This document shows, piece after piece, positions 1-11,405 of a stretch of DNA of 64,000 bases. The position numbers and the translations under genes were made by a program. How positions within the stretch are numbered: position 1 is the stretch's first letter; each line of letters begins with the position of its first letter. Source of the DNA: Calycina herbarum (taxonomy: Eukaryota > Ascomycota > Leotiomycetes > Helotiales > Pezizellaceae); NCBI GenBank assembly GCA_001414485.1, contig LLEY01000031.1:62001-126000 (forward strand). Direction: 5' to 3'. A model generated the notes under the pieces. It was given only the letters and a program-made list of their open reading frames with translations, was not told the origin of the DNA and made no database searches.

Positions 1-7
1 ACTCTTG

Positions 8-292
8 ACTACTCAAGTACTACTCGAGTAGTCTATAAATAGTAGTAATATATAAATATAAGCTAAGAAGATATAATTTTAGTATTAAAAAGCCGTGAAA
101 ACTAGATAAGAATTCTCGCGTCTTCTCTCTGTTCTCTTCTAAAGAGATATAACCTTAGAAAATTCTAATAACTATTTATAGAAAATTCTTACTAAGGTGT
201 TCTAGTACTATAAATATATACCGATTTTAGGCCCGACTCTCCCGAGCGTCGGTCCGAATCGGTCCGTACTACTCGAGTACTACTTGAGTAGA
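8..292. repeat. Candidate small inverted-repeat element (MITE-like)
   Basis: Bases 8-32, read on the minus strand, match bases 268-292 at 23 of 25 positions; both arms contain ACTACTCGAGTA and TACTTGAGTAG. The enclosed 235 bp is AT-rich and non-coding. The arrangement resembles a short non-autonomous DNA element, but no target-site duplication can be assigned because the left arm lies at the window edge. Confidence 0.4.
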
Positions 293-323
293 GTAGAGTA
301 GCAGTCACTACTCTACTCTACTC
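286..323. repeat. Perfect 16-bp hairpin of GAGTA repeats
   Basis: GAGTAGAGTAGAGTAG (286-301), a 6-base spacer, then its exact reverse complement (308-323). It abuts the right arm of the inverted-repeat element and may have arisen from microsatellite expansion of CTACT. Confidence 0.7.
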
Positions 324-2318
324 TACTCATTTAATACGCTGGATAATATTATTGGAACCCACTTTAATACGTACTATTTATACCACTTAAATCCAACGAT
401 ATTATACAGTATTACTATTTATATTATTTGTGACAGACGTGCTTCAGATAAGACTCAGAACAAACAACACTCTATTCTTAGGACAAAAGACGAGGAGAGC
501 AGAAGAGCTCGAGAGAACCGGGAATTAAATACAAGTCATCCGCGCTAGTGCGTACGCTAGTACTAGCGTGCATCTAAGCGAGCATGTGACATCCAGCCTT
601 CGTGACTATAACCGTCACATTACATTATTAGTATTTTTATTAGTATTATAATAATATCACGATATCAACAAGGCTTATAACTACTCTTCGAGCTCTTTAT
701 TAGGTTGTAAGTATATATTTTAGGGTAGCAAAGTATAAATAGCTTCATTTATGGCGTTACGTAATGACCACGGTGGCGTTTATATAGGGAATAAGTAGGG
801 ATATAGGTATACAATTCATTAAATTATATATTATGAGTATTGCTACGATATTCTTTAAGTAGTATGATATAGTAGCAATATTAACTTCACAAATATATAC
901 GTACTATTGGTTTATCACAATAATATTTTACTCAAAAATACTGTAGTATTTTACCACGATAATACTATTGCCTACACTGCAATACACTATTTCAGCAGAA
1001 CTAGTTTTCACTGCACCATAATTCGCAAACCACACTCTTCACTCTGTATCTCTCCGAACTCTACTGTCGAAACCTATTCGTTGTCGAACGTGGTTTTGGT
1101 ATTCGAAATCAGAAAGAAAAGAAAGAGACAGCGCGTAGGAAATGCTCTTGTAGATGGTAAATAGCAATTTCAAATTCTGCGATCCCTTTCAGTTATATTT
1201 GCGATTCTTTGGCCAGGTGACGGGGAGAAGCATAAGTAATGAGTATGGTGGTGGTGGTTGATGGTAGTCATATCGTCATCGGAAGAGTTGTCCATGACCT
1301 TACATCCTTCCTCCCATTCCCAATTTCCGATGTCTTTAGGCTCATCATATCTTCAGGCTTTTCAAACTAAGAAGAGTTCGTAACAAGTAACCACTCGTAA
1401 GAAATGCGAAAGTTCTCGAAAGCAAGAGTACCAAAGTGCATTGTGGACTTCTCTTGGAGATTGTTATGACTATATTTGTTGATGGCTATATCTCCGAACG
1501 AAAATGAGTACACCATATCAGATCAAGCAAATAAAGTTACTGATCATGTTACTGATAAAAAAGCAGAACCTTCCACTTCCACTTGAACCCAACCCCCCAT
1601 AAGGTAGAGAAGAGGAAGAGACTGGCCGAGTCCTAGCCAGCGAAGCTAAGGAAGAGTTATGAAATATCAAAAGCAAGATTAGGAATGCCACTGTAGACTG
1701 CCAAACAATGTGCTGATTGTTACGAAAACTGTACTACACGCTGTCTTTTCCGTCTGGATTAATAAATTGTCGAAATCTCGCTTGTTGTCGAAAGATGGAT
1801 ACCCGTTCGGGTTTAGAAAGAAAGGAAGAACAGAGATAAGTACTTTTGAACTGTTCTTGAAGGGAGAGTTGAAAAGGAGATCCGTATTACTATACCATTC
1901 AGGGAGATTTAATTTGTACTAATTTTCAGCGATGATAATCAATTCGGTCCATATTTCGCGTTGCTATGTTATTTTGTCTGAAATTTCTTGACCTTTATAT
2001 TTCTTCCCTAGCTCAATTTAGCTTCAACGTTTCTACGAAAAATTGGAGAAAGGGAGATACCTTACTCTCAAAATAGTGCTTTGATAACTCAATTCAAGAA
2101 AATGGTTGGTAACAAATCACACAAGTAAATGGTTACTATATTCATAAAGATATAGCTCGCTTTAAAACTCCATATCCCAAAAGGATAAAAACTTCGAATA
2201 ACAGACATCAAAAATTAAATACCAACGCCTTCCTTTCTCATTTGTTATTTAATATAACACCTATTGTCCCAATCCCATTTCCAAATAACATATCTATATC
2301 AAACACCGCAACCCCCAC

Positions 2319-3700
2319 TCAATAACGATGGTGCCCTGAAGGCGTACTAGAATGATGCGGCGAGACAGGGCTAGGACTTAGATACCCCGTCGTACTCGTA
2401 CTCATATGCCCATCCTTCCCCTGCCCTCCAAACCCATTATAAGAAGCCGGCTGTTCCATTTCCACCGGGGGAACATAAGGTGTCGGAGGAGCCTCCTGCA
2501 TCCACTGTTCCACCCTCGGATCATGCGCCGTATTCGATGTATGTCCCGAGAGAATACTAGCATGATGATCGATATATCCTTGCGAAGTGTAGGAGGCATT
2601 GGAAGGCTCAGGACGATAGGGATCTTTGGGATTGCGGCGACGAAGGAGGAAGATTATTAGACCTATGAAGGCGAGCAGGACTGCGGCTCCGCCTATTGCT
2701 GAGCCTGCTATTCCACCGGGGGAGAGGACCGCTGGTGCTGCGCTTTGGGAAGGAGATGCGGAGGAGGTTTGTGGACTACTTGTTGTTGTTGAGCTTGTGG
2801 ACGATGAGGAGGTTGATGTTGGCGACGAGGTGCCGGTTGAGGATGCGAGTCCTGCTGCTTTGGAGATGGAAGGTTGGATGTCGCTGTAGGCTGCGCAGTC
2901 TGCTGCTGGTTGTGCGAGGGGACAGGTTTCGTTTTGGCAGATACTGTATAGTTGGGGGCCGAGGGTGGGATTTATTTCTCGTGCTGAGGAACAGCGTATG
3001 TTGTATTGGGCATTCATGGATGTACTGAGTGTTAATCTGTCTTGATCTGAGAATCCGTAATGCATGCTTGCTCGTGTGAGTTGGCCAATGAAGTAGCCTA
3101 CTTCGGTGTAGTTTAGATTCATGTATTTGTGAACATAGGCTGGACTGAGGAATTTGCTTTCTGCGGGAGGAAGAGGTTTGGGTTGCGTGCAACCGAATAG
3201 TCGACTGAATGCAAATGTCCAATGCGAGAAGAGGCGACTGGAGAATTGTTAGTATGACACCACAAATTTTGGGGACGAACTGGTGGGGTTTCATACTATT
3301 GATTCGTTGTATTCGTCAATACAATCTGATTCGCATTCGTAGTGAGGAAGTTGTTCAAAGGCTGTGAACCTCCACCATCTAGCCAGTTGATCCCAACAGC
3401 AACATTATTAAGATTCGAAGAAGCTTTTGATCCATCAAAGTAAGATCTCAAATCCATATTCGTCCCTTGGAAAAACCCGGGGTTGAAAACTCCTGTGATA
3501 TCACTTGTGTTTGGAAGTCCCGCTCCTCCACCAAATGCCATTGAAATGATCCCCTGCATCAACTTGTTCTGCGTTTCCGTTGTGTTGGCTCCATAGAGTT
3601 TGACGGTGTAGTAATCGCATATCGTCGCATTCGTTGGTCTCTGAGCGAAGCCCACTCCCAGAAGGAGAGTAAGTGTGAGGAACAACATGGTGGATAACAT
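2319..3700 (-). CDS. Secreted, membrane-anchored hypothetical protein with cytoplasmic tail
   Basis: Two exons (3700-3297 and 3237-2319) joined across a 59-nt intron with a CTAAC branch point give 440 residues. The first ATG begins a clear signal peptide (about residues 1-19, hydrophobic TMLFLTLTLLLGVGFA). The ectodomain has several N-glycosylation sequons and scattered cysteines, including a CQNETC cluster. A Ser/Thr/Pro stretch (about 268-303) precedes a single membrane helix (about 311-333) ending in a stop-transfer RRR, then a Pro/Ser/His-rich tail of about 105 residues. This layout of signal, ectodomain, S/T stalk, helix and tail is that of fungal cell-wall stress-sensor-like proteins, but I recognise no WSC or other named domain in the ectodomain, so function is open. 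It probably sits in the plasma membrane facing the wall. The model depends on one intron that keeps frame and removes a stop. Confidence 0.8.
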
Positions 3701-4978
3701 CTCAACAGAGTCGCGAAACTTCGAAAAGGGGACGTCCTCGAGATCACGAAGGATTCAAGTTCTGCCTTTGAGGGGACTCAACTGCAGAAAGGCTGCGAGC
3801 GTTCGGGCGAAAGTGAGATGACCCATGGCTTTTTGTTGCTGAAACCTATCGAATGGACTGGTTGGCCCCGATCTATTGGGACCGTTTGTGCATGACTGCG
3901 CGAGGCGTAGAGCTAGATATGGTGAAGGATCTTGGCGTACAAAACAGGTAAGACGATGGAGATATCATAAACCATAAAAATTGAAGACGCAGAAAAAGGG
4001 GGTAATTCCATGTTTCTCAAAAGCAATCTGTTGTCTACTTGACCACAAATCCACCAAAAGAAGAAAGAAAAGCATGTATAGAATTTTCCAATAAAAATCA
4101 ACAAATAAAATGAAAGCAGTAGAAGTTATGACTCGAGTGCATTTTCGATAAAAGATACAACCTAGGACCACCGTATCTATTCCTTCAATGCACAACGATG
4201 CGGAGGAGAGAAGATCCAGGTCCAAGCCCCAAAAGTGGTGTAGGGCTGTAGAAAAAGCCAAAAATCTTGGAGACTTCCAAGAACAGCAATTCAGCGCCAC
4301 TGGCAGGGAGGTCCAGATTTCTTTGGATATATCAAGACGGGATGTGGTTTTCTAATGAGTTGGTTGAGCATGAATCGAAAGGGCGGACGAACTTACATTT
4401 GACGGAAGGCCTCAAGAAGAAGAGATAGAACATCGTCACGTGCGACGCGGAATAAACCCAGAGACCCAACTTAGCGTTTCCTTTGGCTTAGAATCGTTCC
4501 TGCCTTCTCCATGCTGCCTATGACGAGAGTGAGGAGGGAAGGCACAACTCTCAACATCTATCCCACCCTCTCTCTCCACTTTTGCTTGCGACGAGTGACT
4601 CAACGTCACCCCGCCATGTGATTCCTAGGAGGCGGTCGAAAGGGAAGGCACGATCCCCGTCTATATATATGGTTTCTTGTCGTCGAAAACGAATGGCGGG
4701 AGTGAAGACTGCGCATACGTGACTTGACCAGGTGTCCAGATCTCCACAAATATTTCCAAATCTTTGAACCCTCATCGCAACGGTTTAGAACGCCTACCAA
4801 GACCTCTACTTGTGACACCTTGCTTCAGAAAAAGGAAGATCCAAAGCCTCTAGACGTTACTGTCGAAATCCCAACCAGGATGACACTAAACATGGGGAAA
4901 AGGGAGGACGCTGGAACAATTCTATTAACAGTCTATATATAAACCCAGCGGTTGTTGTCCAACAAATATCTTCCTCTG
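3701..4978. other. Intergenic region, upstream of the membrane protein and downstream of the sugar transporter
   Basis: About 1.3 kb with no supported gene. Open frames on both strands are short and low-complexity. It contains the promoter of the minus-strand membrane protein and, at its right end, the 3' region of the transporter. A TA run (about 4660-4670) lies in its middle; no function can be assigned. Confidence 0.6.
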
Positions 4979-6753
4979 CTAGTTGAGCTCTTTCGTCTCA
5001 AGAGTTGGGTCTTTTGAGTCTGAAGCTGCAGTGCTCTCAGGCTTCTCAGACTTAGCAACCACACCGATATGCTCTTCCACATCACGACGACGGGTAGTCT
5101 CATCAACAGCCTTGAACAAGATATCCATATCTTCCAAGGAGACACCCTTTGTTTCGGGAAGAAATAGTGAGAAAATAAAACCGGCGGCATTGAAGGCTCC
5201 GAAAATCTGATATGAAAGTTAGCAATGTGCATATCATTTTGGTCGGGGAAAATGGTTACCATCCAAGTCTTCCAACCGATTTTCAAAACAATAAGGGGAG
5301 TTTGTTTGGAAACGATAAAGTTACAAACCCAGACGAGCATAACGGAAATTGCCATTCCATAATCTCTGATTCTGGTGGGGAAGATTCTACGACAGTCAGT
5401 ACAAGCCCTTAGTTGAGAGAGGAAGAGAATCTTACTCTCCCATATACACCCAGTTGAGTGGTCCCCAAGTTCCACTGTAAAAGGCGATGTAGATATAAAT
5501 AACAGCCATCTAGGAAACGTTAGTCAAGTACAAGTGCCAGCGAGAAGACTCCTAACTTACCATAGATCGCCCACTAGGGGTGTTGTTGGTAGCCTTTCCA
5601 GCGACAGGAGGATGAGTTTTCAAGATAGCTCCCAGAGAGAAGAGCATTGCCGCCATTCCAAAGCTTCCAACTAGCAACATCGTCTTTCTCTTGAATTTTT
5701 GAATACCGACAAGCAAGAACGCAATTGTGACGACAACCTTGATGCAAGTAAACATTCCACTGGCAAAGAGAGCCGGATTTTGGCCAGTGAACCCAATTTG
5801 CTTGAAGACGGCTGGTCCATAATACAAGAGTGCAGTTTGACCACTCCAGATGGAGAAGAAACCAATACCGCAACCCCAGAAGAGTCGCATGAGATTTCGA
5901 CTTTGGAGGAGTTCCTTGATCGAGCGTCCTGAAGTGGCTTGGATCTCTTCATCGATTTGAGCGTGGATCTCGGCAAGTTCAGTCTTCAGCTCGAGATCCT
6001 CGGAGGAAAGGCCTCGAAGGTAACAGAGCGATTTTCCGGCGTCGTCCCATCGGCTTTGTTTCGCCAACCAACGAGGAGATTCGACGATCAAGAAGGACGA
6101 AACCAGGACGATTCCAGCAAGGATAATCTGGATACTGAGGGGAGTTCTCCATTGCGCGCTCGTTGGCTTCATGTGAACAGCACAACCATATGTCGTCCAG
6201 TATGCAAGAAATCCTCCAGACACCAGAAACATTTCGAACAAAGACATGAGGAGTCCACGAAGCTCTTTTGGTGATGTTTCTGCAACGTATACAGGGGTCA
6301 AGTTACTGACCATACCGACCCCAAATCCTGAGATAACACGGCCCGCATACATCATGGCTAACTTTGGTGGTGGAGTGGCTGTTTGAAGAACTCCTCCAAG
6401 CATCAAGAACGCGGCGGCAATGGTCATCATGGGTTTGCGTCCAACGAAACGGGACAATAATGCTGGCAAAAGAGCCCCGAAGAAGGCTCCAGCGTTCAGT
6501 AATGCTACGATGTTCGAGGAGACCTCTGCCGCCTTTGCTGCGTTTGTCGAGATCTTGAATTCGGTCGAGAAACTACGTTGCGATTAGAAAATGGCCCCCT
6601 TTCATCCAGACTTGTTCAAACCAACCTCTTGAGCGCAAGAACTGAACCCGCAACACCAGTATCATAACCAAACAAGAGCGAAGCAGTGCTCGCTGTCATC
6701 GCCACAGCCACGGCACCTCTGTGCTTCGACAGCAACCCCAAAGTCGTCGACAT
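4979..6753 (-). CDS. MFS sugar/quinate-type transporter
   Basis: Five exons (6753-6626, 6572-5561, 5509-5436, 5386-5260, 5206-4979) with four introns of 49-53 nt give 522 residues, normal for the sugar-porter family of the major facilitator superfamily. Visible signatures: GYDTGVAGS in helix 1 (about 29-37), the FVGRK loop between helices 2 and 3 (about 85-89), PVYVAETSPKELRG after helix 4 (about 136-149), VESPRWL in the central loop (about 206-212, with Val in place of the usual Pro), GEIFPTRIR, and the closing LPETKGVSLEDMD. Twelve hydrophobic segments are expected. By family it would import a sugar or a polyol/quinate-like compound by proton symport across the plasma membrane; the substrate cannot be read from the sequence. 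The acidic and serine-rich tail ends at TAG. It is divergent from the FAD monooxygenase and shares a 742-bp upstream region with it. Confidence 0.93.
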
Positions 6754-7495
6754 GTTTGCGCTTTCCGATTCGCGAAGATGGCGAAGATGAAAAGATGATG
6801 AAATATTAAACGAAAGGAAAGAATCAGCACATGCAGAGAAGACGTATAAAGGTTAGCAAGGAATACCCCTCTATTATTTAAGTATCTTCACAGATTGATT
6901 CGTTTACTGCCGTACATGAGATTACGGACTTTACACCCTTCCTGGTTTCAATGCAACCCAATACATGCAGACCCCGGACCGTCCACGCCGTTGCATTGCA
7001 GCAAATAAAGTCTATGGAAGCGTCCCGACAAGCAGGCTCCCAAGTATTCCCGCTTAGGTGCGTTTCAACCCTAGACAATGTCGCATCTTCTTCCATACTC
7101 GGTGACTGTAACGCAAAGTCGCTTGCGTCTTTGATCAATTCTTCCCTTGAGTTTGGATTCTGGAACGATTTTACGTGGAATATCTGCTTAGATCTGGTGC
7201 CACACGTGGAGCAACGTGGATTTGGGTGTTCCATAGTTCTGGCCAGTTCTTCCATCGTTCTTTCCTCAATCTGCAAGAGGATCGAAAACGGCTCACTCCA
7301 CGTACCCCTGCAACCACCACATCCCCCACTCCCCAGCTCAAGTGCCCCTTCGCTTCCCTCCCCTCCTTCTTTGGCGCACAACTTCCAAGAGTTCGAATTC
7401 TCATGCGTTGCAACTTGAAATTCTAAATATTGGAGCACCACATTTGAGGACAAATCTGGACAACACGAGGCAGCCACGAACGGAATCTGTAAATC
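6754..7495. promoter_or_regulatory. Shared divergent upstream region, transporter and FAD monooxygenase
   Basis: 742 bp between the start codons of two genes transcribed away from each other. Overlapping open frames on both strands (e.g. 6878-7477) are mutual shadows with no domain. Common regulation of the two genes is possible but not shown; no specific operator was recognised. Confidence 0.45.
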
Positions 7496-8887
7496 ATGGC
7501 GTCCACAAGCGAGGAGACGCCCAGCAACGCGGGTTTACATGTCCTGATTGCGGGTGCGGGGATCGTGGGCTTGACAATTGCCCAAGGGTGCAAGAAAAAT
7601 GGCATTCCCTTCACTATTTTCGAGCGGGATCCAGATCGTACCTCGAAATCTCAAGGTTGGGCCTTGACTCTTCACTGGTCTCTGAACTCTTTGAGAAGAA
7701 CCATTGATGAAGACCTGGCTAAGGAACTTCCAAATGTTAGTCTTTCCCACGCAGATTTTGGTCTTCCCCCTCGTACTCATGATACATACGTTTCCAGGCC
7801 ACCGTCGACCCGACTTTGAAATTAGATTCGGGCAATTTCCTCTTCCTAAATGCGGAAACAGGAGAAATTCGTTACAAGATCCCTCCCACCAAGGAGAGAC
7901 TTCGCCTCAACCGGTTGAGCCTTCTCAATCTTTTATCCAGGAATATTGATATCCAATGGGGCAAAGTCGTTATCTCTTACAGGGACCTCCCTGATGGAAC
8001 CGTTGAGGTTCAATTCCAAGATGGTACCGTAGCAAAAGGCTCCATGTTGATTGGGGCAGACGGAAATCATAGCAAAGGTTGGTCTTTTTTCTCGGAGTTC
8101 TTCTCCTCGCAAGATCCTGAATAATCCTAACGAGGTGCTCCTGTCGTGCCCAAGGCTAACTTGGGATTTAGTGAGGAAATGCCTGATCAATGATGAAGAG
8201 AAGTCCAACTTGACAGAACTTCCCATCAAAGTCCTCGCAGCAATACGGCACTTCACTTACGAGGAAGGCCTTGAAGCTCGTGCTTTGGATCCCCTTTTGT
8301 TCGGTGGCCTTCACCCGAAGACCTCGAGCTATGTTTGGTACAGTGTTCAGGAGTTGTTTGAGCAGGAGGATGGCAAAAATCCCTTCGACGCACTTGTCTT
8401 CACGAGTTGGGAATTCAAAGACCCAGAAAAAGATTCTGTTCCTCCCACAAACAGGGAAAGGGTGGCCTTCATGAAAGAGAGAGCAAAAGGCTTCGTTGGA
8501 CCGATCAAGCGTCTCTTCGATGGGATTCCCGATGACAGCGAGCGAATCACCACGCTCACGCTCGCGGATTATCCAGTGCTGGACTGGAAGAGCGATCCCA
8601 AAGTGACTCTAGTAGGAGATGCGGCTCATTCTATGACCATGTATCGTGGTGAAGGCGCGAATCATGGTGTTCTCGATGGAGCTCTTCTCATCGACTTGCT
8701 CATCAAAGTGAAGAGCGGTGAGATGGATCAGAAGCGAGCCATCGAACTCTACGAGGAGGAGATGAAGCCGCGATGCCAGGCTGCCGTTTTGAAAAGTCGG
8801 CAGGCCTGCTTGGATGGACATCACTGGGATCTTATCACGGATGATTGTCCTTTGATTGGTGGCCGATGGCCGCCAGCTACGGCATGA
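7496..8887 (+). CDS. FAD-dependent aromatic-type monooxygenase (salicylate hydroxylase-like)
   Basis: Three exons (7496-7735, 7798-8077, 8172-8887) give 411 residues, typical for class A flavoprotein monooxygenases. Motifs in order: dinucleotide-binding GAGIVG at 20-25 within VLIAGAGIVGLTIA; the DG motif in LIGADGNHSK (about 165-172), interrupted by intron 2; and the GD motif LVGDAAHSM (about 320-328) followed by the GEGANHGVLDG loop that contacts FAD. These enzymes use NAD(P)H and O2 to hydroxylate or epoxidise a substrate, often an aromatic or a polyketide/terpenoid intermediate. The substrate is unknown. No other secondary-metabolism core gene lies nearby, so a catabolic or detoxifying role is as likely as a biosynthetic one. 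Intron 1 (62 nt) and intron 2 (94 nt) are both needed to avoid frame breaks and to join the DG motif to the next exon. Confidence 0.92.
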
Positions 8888-9876
8888 TTATTGTCTTTTC
8901 CATGACTTCGCGGGAAGTGCCACCGGCTTGATTCGATTTGGGGGATTTGGGATTACATGCCGATGGCGTTCAATTTTAACATGGATCCCGGCCGAGTTTG
9001 AATTTGAGACTTTGCCTTCCGTTGGTTGTGTCCGCGTCTCTTTGGTTGAACTCAATAACCTTAAACCTTAAATATGTTTCTTCTGTTGGTGCTTGTCGTC
9101 TAGTCGTTATCGTTTTCCAGCTTCATTTTTGGGGACGACGATCTTTTCCTATCAAACGCCAACTTTTTTACTTTTTCTTCTTGCGTCTTCTTCTGCCTCG
9201 TATTTGCATATCTGCTACACACCCCCACCAACTTCCAACCAACCAGCAAACTTTACTCGCAGCCAAACTGTTTAGAGTCACCTTTCCATCACACCATACG
9301 AACCCCACCCCATGGGAGGTTTTCCGGACCGGAACGTTGGCGTGTGCCAGCCGGAGTGAGGCACGGACGAGGTGCCGTGACCAGCCTTGTTACCGTTCGT
9401 GGGGAAGGATGTTGATTGGCTCGCTCGCAGGCATGTAAATGCACTCTGAATGAGCAAGTCCGGCTCGCTGGATTCGTCACATCGAAGCATTGGAGGTGCT
9501 TCCTGCCTTTCCTCTCGCTCTCGGTATCCTCTGTCACAGTTGGGCGGCGGCACAGAGAAGTAAATACCCTGAGTGCCATGAGGCAGTTGGGATTGTACGG
9601 GGGAGTTGGAAACGGGTGAAAGTGTTCGGTGCAACTCTGCTGCAACGATTTGTGCAAAATGGCAGTCTGTCAATCCATGATGGTTGTTTAGGGGGGTTTC
9701 CAGCCAACATTGTGGAAGTTGTTCTCTGTTTTTCTCTTCATAAACCTTTGATGTGATCCCACTTTTTATTGTATTTCTTGGAGCTCTGTGGATCTTGTCG
9801 AGTTTGGGTTTATACCGTGCTCTCTTGTTCAATAATCCTTTCTTCAGATCTTCGAGTATTCCTGAGAACAGCAAAG
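8888..9876. other. Intergenic and 5' leader region of the Pth11-like gene
   Basis: About 1 kb without a supported gene. The CT-rich stretch around 9120-9240 is compatible with a fungal promoter. The 198-codon minus-strand frame at 9278-9874 has no recognisable domain and low-complexity content, and is treated as chance. Confidence 0.55.
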
Positions 9877-11405
9877 ATGTACGTTATCAATGCTTCGCCC
9901 GAGGTTAACGCGCAGTCGAATTACCCCCTCATCCTGGGAGTTTCAATTCCTCTGTTGCTGTTGATGCTCACTGTTGTTGGCTTGAGAATTTACGTGCGAG
10001 TATCTATCCTCAGGAGGCCGGGCCCTGATGATTGGTGTGTTGTTGCGGCGGCTGTAAGTTTTTGTCCTGCTAGAATTACGGCGAAGATGGAATGTTGATC
10101 ACTTCCTTTTTGCAGTGTTGTAGTATTATTTATGAAGCTTTAACACTTACTCGTAAGTTCACACTGACCAGATGATGGCCTCTCCAGCATCGCGAATCTC
10201 AAAGATGATCGATCTGACTCCCTGGAAGAATCGAGATATGGGCTGGGCCTACCATTAGCGTTGCGACCGCCGATCAACCTGAACAAATACTCAGCAGTAA
10301 GTGCATCCAGAGCCCCATGGGCTGTTTTATGAAGTATGGTTGCAGAGATTTCGGAATTTGACAAGTTTTTGTAGGTCAATTATGCCGGAAGACCATTTTA
10401 CATGTTTGGAATTCTGTTCTTCAAAGTAGCTCTATGTCTGAGTTATCTCCGGATTCTCTCAGTGGCACAACGAACATATCGTCTAGTTGTTTGGGGGGTA
10501 ATGATTACTTGCATCATGGCCCATGTAGCATTCATCCTAGTGCTGCTCTTGAATTGCGACCCCGTAAGTTGTCCCTCCAACATACAAACCACCTGCAATG
10601 GCGCTAACATTCTTCTTGCACAGGTCAAAAAGGCATGGTTCCCAAGAACCCCGGGAAAGTGTCTTCAAAACGCGCCAGTCAATTACAGTCTCTCTGCGAT
10701 CGTAATGGCTTTTGATGTTACCATCTTCTTGCTTCCTATCCCGTTTATGCTTAAACTCCAAATGCCCAATCGAAAGAAGTACGGTGTTATTGGGGTTTTT
10801 GTTCTGGGTCTGTTTACGACCATTTGCTCGGGTTTGAGGATGACGCAGACTAAGGTTGTGGCTTTTGGGAACGGAAACTCCACGCTCTTGGTTTTGTGGG
10901 GGAATGTGGAGATGAATGTTGGGGTAAGCCTTTCTTTCCTTTTCTTTCTCGTCTCTTTTTCGCGATGGGATGCGAGCGAAACCCCCTCAACCCCCAAATC
11001 CCATCTTTTATTTAACCCCCCAGAAAATGTAAAACTAACCAATCCCTTAACCAGATCATCCTCACCTCCCTCCCCGTCCTCACGCCCCTCTTCAAATGGT
11101 TCAACGCGAGGGGCTCCTCCAAAGGCTACCATCCCCAAGAATCCAACAGTCACAACATGGCCGTCTTCACCAAATCCACGGGCGGCGAAACGGCAAACAC
11201 AAAATACACACCAGGAGGTCATCATACGGGGAACGAGAGTCAGGAAACGATTTTGCAGAATGAGGATGGGACGAAGGGCGTACAGCAACAACTGAAACAA
11301 GGGGAGATAATGAAGACTGTGCAAATCAATATTTCGAGGACGGATGGGAATAGAGAGAGTGTTGGGGCTGGAAAGGATAAGAAGACTTTCTTTGATTCTG
11401 ATTAG
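9877..11405 (+). CDS. Pth11-like seven-transmembrane protein (fungal rhodopsin-like domain)
   Basis: Six exons (9877-10053, 10116-10152, 10229-10296, 10375-10563, 10624-10923, 11055-11405) give 373 residues. The start follows a purine-rich context and leads straight into a short extracellular N-terminus without a CFEM domain, then helix 1 (about 19-35). Hallmarks of the fungal integral-membrane family: LRIYVR, PGPDDWCVV after helix 1, SRYGLGLPLALRP, NYAGRPFYMFGILFFKVALCLSYLR, the CD...TPGKC pair of cysteines, FLLPIPFMLKLQ, GVFVLGLFTTICSGLRM, and a hydrophilic tail from about residue 270. Members are putative G-protein-coupled or G-protein-independent receptors in the plasma membrane; Pth11 of the rice blast fungus acts in surface sensing. 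The ligand is unknown. Intron 2 ends in an unusual AAG rather than pyrimidine-AG, chosen because it restores the conserved QSRYGLG junction. Confidence 0.88.

Larger units (their letters stand above)
1..2318. other. AT-rich gene-free left flank
   Basis: No convincing gene is visible. The first ~950 bases are rich in TA runs and carry inverted repeats (listed separately). From about 1.0 to 2.0 kb composition is closer to the genic average, and two reverse-oriented copies of the dispersed TTCGACAAC...TTCGACAGTA repeat occur near 1063 and 1767. Short open frames of 60-85 codons here lack coding character. Confidence 0.7.

Noticed and set aside
6878..7477. 199-codon minus-strand frame and overlapping 155-codon plus-strand frame
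   Set aside because: They overlap each other in a divergent promoter region and contain Ser/Pro/Glu-rich low-complexity sequence only.
9278..9874. 198-codon minus-strand open frame upstream of the Pth11-like gene
   Set aside because: No domain, low-complexity composition, and it overlaps what must be the promoter and leader of the plus-strand gene.
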